A stretch of 64,000 nucleotides of DNA. Origin: Lomentospora prolificans (lineage: Eukaryota; Ascomycota; Sordariomycetes; Microascales; Microascaceae). The stretch lies in assembly GCA_029532625.1 (NCBI GenBank), contig JARFXM010000007.1, positions 1,550,001-1,614,000 on the forward strand, written 5' to 3'. Shown in pieces: positions 56,538 through 64,000 of the stretch (positions within the stretch are counted from its first letter, which is position 1; each line of letters opens with the position of its first letter). The notes under the pieces were generated by a model. The model saw only the letters and a list, made by a program, of their open reading frames with translations, made no database searches and was not told where the DNA came from. The position numbers and the translations under genes were made by a program.

Positions 56538-57290
56538 GAGGCAGGGAGTAGGAATAAAGTAAAGATGGTGGTGTTGCTGATGGATGATGGCGTCTCGGTG
56601 AACATTATTGTTTGGAGAAAGGCAGCGTGAGGTGGGAATATTATATCTTTGGCTAGGCTCACACAACTTGAAGCTATCATGAACTCGATCGTGGATGATA
56701 AGTCGTCGGCTTCTCGATTCGAGGTGTTCCGCACTGAGCCCGCTTGACAGTCCTGAGATACAATCATAACGATATTATTGCCATTGAGCAGTCGTTTGGA
56801 AGCAGGGCTATAAACGGTGTGGACGCCATTTATTGGCAATGGATTCCTATTCGGACTGAGCCAAATGTGTGGAGAAGCCATTAATTGGGCGATAAGCGCC
56901 ATCAGTCGAATGCCAGACCTCCGGGATATTCGAAGTCAACGGTCCCGAGATAAGATATGAGTCCGGATTAGGAAAGGCGCGATCGACGATAGCGGAACGA
57001 TAAGCGAACTCGATAAGCCCGGCGGTGGCCGGCGGCCATCCGACGGTCAAACGGCCGAGCTCATGGCTGCTCCACACCCCCGCTTCCAGTTCCCCCGCAT
57101 CGAGGAGGAACCATCGTCTGTGGGCAATCCCCGAGTACATTTGAAGAAGCTACAGCCCACCAGAAGGGTGATATCATAGCTTCTGCGAATCTTCGGGGTA
57201 TCAGCCCGAGTTCAACGCTGTGCGGCTCTCTTGTTCCCGTTGTTTAATCTTCCAACCCCATCGCGCAACTCAACACTGTACCTTCACACA
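56538..57290. other. Divergent promoter between NCS1 permease and fusion enzyme
   Basis: 753 bp with no supported gene. Contains the GATA-site set at 56674-57017. Confidence 0.6.
56674..57017. promoter_or_regulatory. Seven HGATAR sites in the shared divergent promoter
   Basis: Plus-strand TGATAAG at 56696, CGATAAG at 56890, AGATAAG at 56948, CGATAG at 56987, CGATAAG at 56998 and CGATAAG at 57011; minus-strand site read as CTATCA at 56674. Five fall within 128 bp. They are placed to serve both the permease (start 56537) and the fusion enzyme (start 57291). Such density is typical of promoters activated by AreA/Nit2 GATA factors under nitrogen limitation; the control itself is inferred. Confidence 0.68.
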
Positions 57291-59554
57291 ATGGCGACAA
57301 CCTCGGTCTCGATAGACGCAAAGCCATATGCATTTACATTCGCCCCGTCACGAACTGCACTTGTCCTCATCGACATGCAGCGTGACTTCCTTCTCCCGGG
57401 AGGATTCGGCGAATTCCAAGGCTCCGACCTAAGCATGGTCCAGGCCTGCGTCGAGCCAACCCGGAAGCTCCTCGAAGCGTGTCGAGCTGCAGGCCTTACA
57501 ATCTTCCACACACGCGAGGGTCATCGTCCAGACATGGCGGACTGTCCGTCTAGCAAAATAACCCGCCAGGCGGAGACTCCGGGGACGGAAAGGACGCCTC
57601 AGATTGGGGAGAAGTGCTCCATGGGGAGGCTGCTTATCAGGGGAGAGTACGGGCACGATTTGATAGACGACCTGCAACCTATTCCAGGCGAGATGGTAAT
57701 AGACAAGCCCGGAAAGGGTGCCTTTTGGGACACGGACCTTATGCATCGGCTCAAAGCTCATGGAATTACGCATCTCGTCCTCGGTGGCGTGACGACTGAG
57801 TGCTGTGTCTCGACAACGTTCCGGGAGGCGAACGATAGGGGCTTTGAGTGCTGTATGTCTGCCCAGCCCTCGGATGAATTGTGGGTTTCTAACAAATCTC
57901 TCTTTCAGGCGTTGTTGTTGAAGCTACGGCGGGTTATAACGCATCATTTAAAACCGCCAGCCTCGATATGCTCTACTGGGCCAACGGTTTGTTTGGGTTC
58001 GTAGCTAACCTTCAGTCGGTCCTTGAAGGGTTATCTCGAGTGACTCCCGTAGCATGCTCGGATACTGAAACGCCGCCACAAACGCCGCCTGGCTGGGACG
58101 GAAAGCTGGACATCGCTAGTCTACAGGCTGCATACCGCGCCGGCGTTTCTCCACTCACCGTTGTCGAATCAGTCTACTCCAAAATCGATGCCTACGAAAG
58201 CATCAATCCCGGAAGCTGGATACACCGGGTCGCCAAATCAAGCGCTCTAGAAGCAGCTCGGGAACTGGTCAGGCGATTCCCCGACCGCTCTCGACTTCCA
58301 CCTCTTTTCTGCGTTCCATTTTCGGTCAAGGATTCCATCGATATGGCGGGACTTCCCACAACGACGGCGTGTCCCCCGTTATCCAATATACCTAGCGTCA
58401 GCGCACCTGTCATTCCGGCCGTCTTGGACCAGGGCGCGCTATTTGTCGGAAAGTCAAACCTCGACCAACTTGCTACCGGGTTGACGGGGCAGCGGTCCCC
58501 TTACGGTGCCTGCTCTTCTACTATTAACCCCAAATATATCTGCGGCGGTTCGTCTTCTGGGTCGTCGGTGCAGGTTGGTGCGAACCTCGTTTCATTTTCT
58601 ATAGGAACAGACACAGCGGGCTCAGGGCGTGTTCCTGCCGCGTTTAACGGTATTTTCGGGTTCAAGCCTACTCGGGGGACTGTACCTTGCGTAGGAGTCA
58701 CCCCGGCATGTATGAGCCTAGACTGCATCGCTGTACTTGCGTCGACGGCGCGGGATGCGCGGGCAGTCTGGAGGATACTGGAAACATTTGATCCGCAAGA
58801 TCCGTATACAAAGCCGTCGGAGCTTAGGAAGACGCCCCGGCTGGTTAACTCTATTGGCGCCGGGGCAAAAGCCTTCCGCTTCGGCATTCCTCCCGCGAGC
58901 GCTCTGAGCCTCTGTTCGGCACCTTACCGTCGCCTGTTTGCCGAAACGGTCAGCCGATTACAAGCCATGGGCGGAAAACTCCAACCTATCAACTGGGAAC
59001 CTTTTGAGAAAGCAGGGGAGCTCTTATACGATGGAACATTTGTTCTTGAGCGTGTGGCTTCCATCCCAGACCTTCCAGGAAGCGGCGGCCTAGATGGGCC
59101 AAGCTGGTTTGAGAAACACAAGTCCGACCTCCACCCTGTCATTTCCGAACTGTTTGGCGCGGTTATAAATCGCAAGGCAACAGCCGTCGACGTGTTTCGC
59201 GATCTCCAAGCACAAAGGAGGTACACGGCGCAAGCGCACAACGAGATATTCACACAAGCCGCTAGTGGCGTGGATATCGTTGTAGTGCCGACGGCGCCGA
59301 CGCACTGGACCATTGACGAGGTAAAGGCGGACCCGATTGCCAAGAATAGCGCTCTGGGCATATTCACACACTGCGGAAATGTCCTCGACCTGTGTGCAAT
59401 TTCATGTCCTGCGGGGACCTTTGACGCCAAGGAGCTTGGAGGGGAGGGAGTGTTACCTTTTGGGATCATGTTTATGGGTGGGAGTGGAGGTGATTGCGAC
59501 GTGTTGGATTTGGCGATTCGGTTCGAGGATGCGCTCCGCGCCCAAACCACGTAG
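57291..59554 (+). CDS. Fusion enzyme: biuret-hydrolase-like isochorismatase + allophanate-hydrolase-like amidase
   Basis: Exons 57291..57852 and 57909..59554 (intron GTATGT, CTAAC, TTTCAG) give one 735-aa frame. Residues 1-228 form a cysteine hydrolase of the isochorismatase fold: Asp28 in LVLIDMQRDF, Lys139 in VIDKPGKGAF and Cys172 in GVTTECCVSTT. HTREGHRPD and FREANDRGFEC are as in bacterial biuret hydrolase. Residues about 250-735 form an amidase-signature domain: Lys328 in VPFSVKDSIDM, cis-Ser403 in GGSSSGSS, Ser426 in GTDTAGSGRVPAAFN. GKSNLDQLATGL and ACMSLDCIAVLA are allophanate-hydrolase hallmarks. The small C-terminal domain of many allophanate hydrolases is absent. Inferred reaction: biuret to allophanate plus ammonia, then allophanate to ammonia and CO2. 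A related ureide could be the true substrate. Confidence 0.85.
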
Positions 59555-60352
59555 ACGATTGAGTCTGGTAGCGACCATCTACAAGCTAGAATACCAAATG
59601 CCGATAGCTGTCGTTGCCACGTCCACGTGCATTCGTAGCTGCAATCCTAAGGCATGTTAGACAGGATCTGGAAGAAAAGTTCAACGCGGCTAGGATGAAA
59701 TCCATGTCCAAAGATAGCAGTCCAAAAAGACATTAATTATTATAAAATCAACCTTATTGGCCTCGTGGACAAACTATTCCACCTATCTGATCCCGGGAAA
59801 GCTCGGAGAACGTTAATACAATCCCCAGGTCCATCCACATTTTAATACCGCAATTCCGGCGCGAAGAGCTCCATGGAGCAGAACTGGAATCCGCCACATT
59901 TCTATGGCATCATGTCGACGTTCAAGACTCCAATGGGCGGTAATTCTGGGCCACGCGTCATTGCTGAGTGCGGAGTCGATCAAAGACTGTTGCACCCTGA
60001 GCTGAGACCACGCCATCCCTGCACATCGAGACTGTTGGAAGCACTTTTTAAGGAGACGGGCGGCGAAGCTCCGTCTCTGGTCGGAGCTGCTTAGTCACTA
60101 AAATCTTGCGCGCCAATGACAGTGAAAGGCACAACATGGGCGGTGGAAGCAGCCTGCATACCCGAGATGATATGCGGAAAGGCATGGGTGGGATGAAGGA
60201 CGGTGTTGGTTCCTATCCGGTAGAACTAGAAGCTTGGGTAATTACATATGGGAAGCATGGCCGCTTCCAAGGAGCTTACTGAGAGCTCTTCTTTCACATG
60301 CCACGACGTGAATCCAATTCAGGAACCACTCTGTTGGCGTGCAGATCACGAA
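59555..60352. other. Intergenic, promoter of alpha-galactosidase
   Basis: About 0.8 kb. The frame upstream of 60353 is open to 60248 with an ATG, but the signal peptide begins at 60353, so that ATG is preferred. Confidence 0.45.
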
Positions 60353-61854
60353 ATGGGTATCGTCAAGAACTTTCTCCCCCTGGGCTTGTCCCTGGTCTCG
60401 ACGGGTGCTGCTCTCGTTAGCAAGTCCGGGGTCGGGCGGCTACCTGCGCTCGGCTGGAGCTCCTGGAACGAGTACGGCTGCGATATTAACGAGACGGTGT
60501 TCCTGGATACTGCACAACTGATCATCGACCTTGGCCTCAAGGATTTAGGCTACGAGTATGTCAACATTGATGACTGCTGGAGTGACAAAGAAAAGAGAAG
60601 GGATCCCCTTACGAACGAGATTATTGTGGATGCGGCGAAGTTCCCCAATGGCATTGACAATTTGGCGAGCAAGATTCACAACCTGGGGCTGAAGCTCGGC
60701 ATCTACAGTAACGCCGGTAAGCTCAAGATGAAATGCTTGTCTAATTAGCCTCGAGATTTTGCTATTAATACATGCCTTAGGAACATCCACATGCGGTGGC
60801 TTCGAGGCCTCCATCGGCAACGAAGAGACTGATGCCGCCACCTTTGCCAAGTGGGGCATCGACTGTACGCTGTCTATCTTAAATAAAAACGATTGTCCGT
60901 TTCCTAATACCTGCTAACACTTACATAGACCTCAAGTACGACAACTGCGCCGTCCCCGAAGAGTGGTACGACGACTGGAAATACGTCCCCGAGAACTGGC
61001 TCGGCGGTGGCGAAAACGAAAACCAAGACGACGGTGAACCCGTCAACTCCAAGACCGACCAGCCCGCGCCCGCCGGCTACGACTGGTCCACCTCCAACAC
61101 GGCCACACGTTACCGCCGCATGCGCGACGCCCTGGCCGCCCAAGACCGTACGATCCAGTACTCGCTCTGCGCCTGGGGCCACGCACACGTTGAGCGGTGG
61201 GGCAACGACACGGGCCACAGCTGGCGCATGTGGGGGGACATCTACCCCGTGTGGTTTGGAAAGCACGAGTGGTCGTGGGGCGTGATGCCCATCCTCAACC
61301 ACGCGAGCTTCTTCTGGAACACGACGGACTTTTGGGGACATAATGATTGGGATATGCTCGAGGTTGGGAACGGAAACTTGACCCTTGAGGAGAGCAGGAG
61401 CCACTTTGCGCTGTGGGCCGCGCTGAAGAGCCCTCTCATCATCGGCACGCGGCTCGTGGATATCAAGCCCGAGATTCTCGAGATTCTTGGGAATAAGGAG
61501 ATCGTCGCGTTTAACCAGGACCCTGTTTTCGGAAAGTCTGCGGCGCCGTACAAGTGGGGTGTCAACCCGGACAACACGTGGAACATCACCCATCCTGCCG
61601 AGTTCTGGGCTGGCGAGTCCGTCAAGGGAACCCATGTATTCGTCCTCAACACGCTCGACCATACCGACAAGAAGGTAGTTGACTTTTCTGAGGTCCCCGG
61701 ACTCGACGCGCACAAGAAGTACGTCGTCCATGACATGTGGACGGGCAGGGATCTCGGTCAGTTTAAGGGCTCGTTTAAGATCGATGTCAAGTCACACGAC
61801 ACGGCGGCCTTGAGGATCAACGAAGTTGGCAAGTGCGGCGGAAAGCATCACTAA
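60353..61854 (+). CDS. Alpha-galactosidase, GH27, secreted
   Basis: Exons 60353..60716, 60781..60864 and 60929..61854 give 457 aa. Signal peptide [20 protein letters not shown], then [18 protein letters not shown] and [16 protein letters not shown] (substrate-binding loop of GH27). The nucleophile Asp lies in YLKYDNCA and the acid/base Asp in SWRMWGDI. The catalytic barrel is followed by a C-terminal beta domain ending KCGGKHH. Releases terminal alpha-galactose from galacto-oligosaccharides or galactomannan outside the cell. Length is normal for family 27. An upstream ATG at 60248 would hide the signal peptide. No link to the neighbouring nitrogen genes is visible. Confidence 0.93.
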
Positions 61855-64000
61855 ATTACGGACTCACATACGATAGAGAACTCTTGAAATTAAATACATT
61901 GCCTTCTCGAAGCTTGGCTATTGAAGTCCATCACTTCTAGCCGACGCGATTGTGCTTCAGAGCGACGTACAGTAAGTGTACTCATAAGATGATGGCTCGA
62001 TTGGAGAGGCATCATCGTCTTCTGATTATGCTAGCGTTTGCTGCTAAACACTAAACATGTCCAACTCCTGTGTGGAATGAATTTTCTACGGGCATATCTA
62101 AGCTGAAGGCTAATAGCCTTCGAAAAAGCATGGTCGTCACTCGGCTATTACTTGCTCGTAAAATAAGTCGTTGAAGCACCACAAAGGAAGAGCCGGTCTC
62201 AGAGAGTTTTGTCCGTAAAATTCGGAAGCACCTCACAGATACCCATTCTAGTCGCACATCCTGGCCCTAAGCTCTCGGGCACGTGGCCCCTCTACTCCGA
62301 CGCATCAGCCGCGCCATTATCGTGATAGAGGTCAATCAACCGTGTCAATACTACACCTCGTGGGCATGTACGCTTAAGTAAGCACGTGTTAGGGAAGCCT
62401 ACGAATGCATCACGACAACGACGGGCTTGAGTCAGACGTAACACCTATCCCTTCGGTCCTACGCATTCGAAGATACGCCCACAGGTATGAAGCACCTTGA
62501 TCTTTTAGCGGAGGGCAAGAAGCATATTGTTTCTGGTCCAGAAGTAGGCTGAATCATGCCGCTACCTTTTCAGTCACGTCAAGAGTCTTCCATCCACCCT
62601 TGGGAAACATTGCGCGGCTCATTGCGTGTCGACTGTCCAGAATCACACAGGTTGAAGTCTTGGGGCTACGGCGGCCTCCTATCGCGATTACCAAGGCACC
62701 ATCATCTCGACCACAGAATACGTGAAATCGTCGTGCGTATCCATGCCGGAGGGTAAGTCTGTAGTAAAACCGGAAGATGCGCTCCAGCTACCGACTCGTC
62801 CGCTTACAGTAGTATGGTTAGCTCAACCCTTCGCAGAGATTGAGCTTCCCCTCTGGACGCTGAAGAAGGGTGTGGCGGTTCTTGGGTTCTCAGGCCACTC
62901 GTGAGCGAAAACGGACTCTGCACCAGCCGAAAATCCCGCGGCCGAAGTTCGCAATCTGGCGTCTCGACTGACGGAGGGAATTAATGCGAGAGCGGCGTCC
63001 TTAGATACCACATGGGTGACAGAGCCATAGCCATACGTGTTTCTATTCGTGAACGGGGTGAAATGGGGTGGGAGGAACCAGACCCCGCCCAGCGCGTTGC
63101 AGGTCGTGTGCACTATTTCCTCGCTAGGTAAGTCGTTTACGCGAGATGCGGCGCCAGTGGATGAGCTGAGACGCTTTCTTTTGTCCCCTCTTCTCCTTTT
63201 CGGTCGGTTAAATAAAGTGCGCGCAGTGGTGGAGGGTGGGGTCAGAATCGTCCCATCAACCTGCGCGACTTTGTACTCCAATCTATCCGGGGACTGGCGA
63301 TTGATCGAGTGAAATCAATCCCAAGCCATGGCGACTACAAAATATGAATACGCTGCTTGCCATCGTCAGCTTCCCGCGCGCCGTCCATCTGGGCGCGTGC
63401 AATAAACGGCCACTAGGAATAGGCTCTTCTGGGCATCTCTGGGCGTCTCTGCTGCCAAGCGCCGGCATAGGGCATAGGGCAGCCAGCCTGGACAGCTGGG
63501 AATTGAGAAAAAGCGAAAGCTATGAATTTCGGGCAATGGGTCACGCGAGCCCCTTCCACAAACGATGAATTTTCGACAAATCGACCGGGCTTTGTCGTTC
63601 CTGCCAAGCGTGCCAAGCATGCAATGTTACCCCCGGGATTAAAGCTGGTCACTCTTTCCTCAATCTCACGACGTAAGCGGGCCAGATTTGAGTGGGGAGG
63701 AGGGGGGGCGATGGGAATAAAGATGGGGGGTTTAAAAGCGCCCTTGGGCGACAGAGCAGAGGTGTCCCGTGCCCGTGGTCAAACGGGTGTTTCCCATTGG
63801 ATTGTTTAACTTTTGAGACAGTTTGAGCGAGGGATAAACAGTGGGCGATTGGCCTCACTAGTAATCGCTCGAATACAAGTTGCGGTCGACCGTCGGTGGC
63901 TTGTGGACGGCGACGACGGACGTGGTGGGGCATGAGACTTGCCCTGGAAGCAAACGAGTTTTGCAGATGGAGGCAGAAAGTGGTATGCACCGGGTGTGCC
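61855..64000. other. Gene-poor window end
   Basis: About 2.1 kb. Only short frames without motifs; the GC-rich purine run near 63697-63733 (GGGGAGGAGGGGGGGCG, then GGGGGG) produces long spurious frames. Nothing recognised. Confidence 0.4.

Noticed and set aside
57968..59554. Separate amidase gene starting at the internal ATG
   Set aside because: The residues before that ATG finish the isochorismatase fold in the same frame, and splicing at 57852/57909 leaves no stop between the domains, so one fused gene is simpler.
60904..61731. 275-aa minus-strand frame opposite the alpha-galactosidase
   Set aside because: Shadow of a GC-rich exon; the plus strand has full GH27 catalytic motifs.
1..64000. 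CRISPR arrays, prophage or bacterial operons
   Set aside because: Spliced fungal genes throughout; no spaced short repeats of CRISPR type and no ribosome-binding-site operons.

Overview
The window is nuclear DNA from a filamentous ascomycete (Pezizomycotina). The signs are 50-75 nt introns with GT..CTAAC..AG signals, a nuclear tRNA-Leu with an anticodon-loop intron, Zn2Cys6, 2EXR and F-box proteins, a fungal STAND-type N-terminal domain, fungal P450s and an UstYa-like protein. I cannot name the species. A Sordariomycete would fit but is only an inference. Exons were joined by hand; where the joined length keeps one open frame, the gene model is given as exon coordinates.

Layout. 0.2-4.1 kb: ordinary genes, namely a kinase/HAD/uracil-phosphoribosyltransferase triple fusion, a small conserved protein and a ubiquitin C-terminal hydrolase. 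5.4-9.1 kb: small or secreted proteins, including a DUF1996 protein. 9.9 kb: tRNA-Leu(CAA). 10-14 kb: mostly empty, plus a broken cysteine-rich secreted-protein gene. 15-25 kb: UstYa-like oxidase, a conserved fungal protein, a decayed helicase-like fragment, a STAND-N-domain protein and an MFS transporter. 25.5-38 kb: two P450s, a 2EXR protein, a bacterial-looking FAD monooxygenase and an HSL-type esterase. These could serve specialised metabolism, but no PKS, NRPS or terpene synthase is present. 38-41.4 kb: no convincing gene. 41.4-49.1 kb: an acidic coiled-coil protein, a VOC protein and a ketosamine-kinase-like gene, mixed with three broken genes. 49.6 kb: F-box protein.

The most interesting part is 51.7-59.6 kb. 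A 440-bp miniature LTR retrotransposon (two 76-bp LTRs, half-tRNA-iMet primer site, 5-bp target duplication) lies just upstream of five clustered GATA-factor sites. Next come a Zn2Cys6 regulator resembling the Dal81/TamA type and an NCS1 nucleobase/allantoin-type transporter. A 753-bp divergent promoter with seven GATA-factor sites then leads to a single 735-aa protein that fuses a biuret-hydrolase-like isochorismatase domain to an allophanate-hydrolase-like amidase domain. Together these look like a self-contained, nitrogen-repressed module for importing and fully hydrolysing biuret or a related carbamoyl-urea, without urea carboxylase. That function is inferred from domain content and fusion logic and is untested. 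The window ends with a GH27 alpha-galactosidase and about 2 kb without a recognisable gene.
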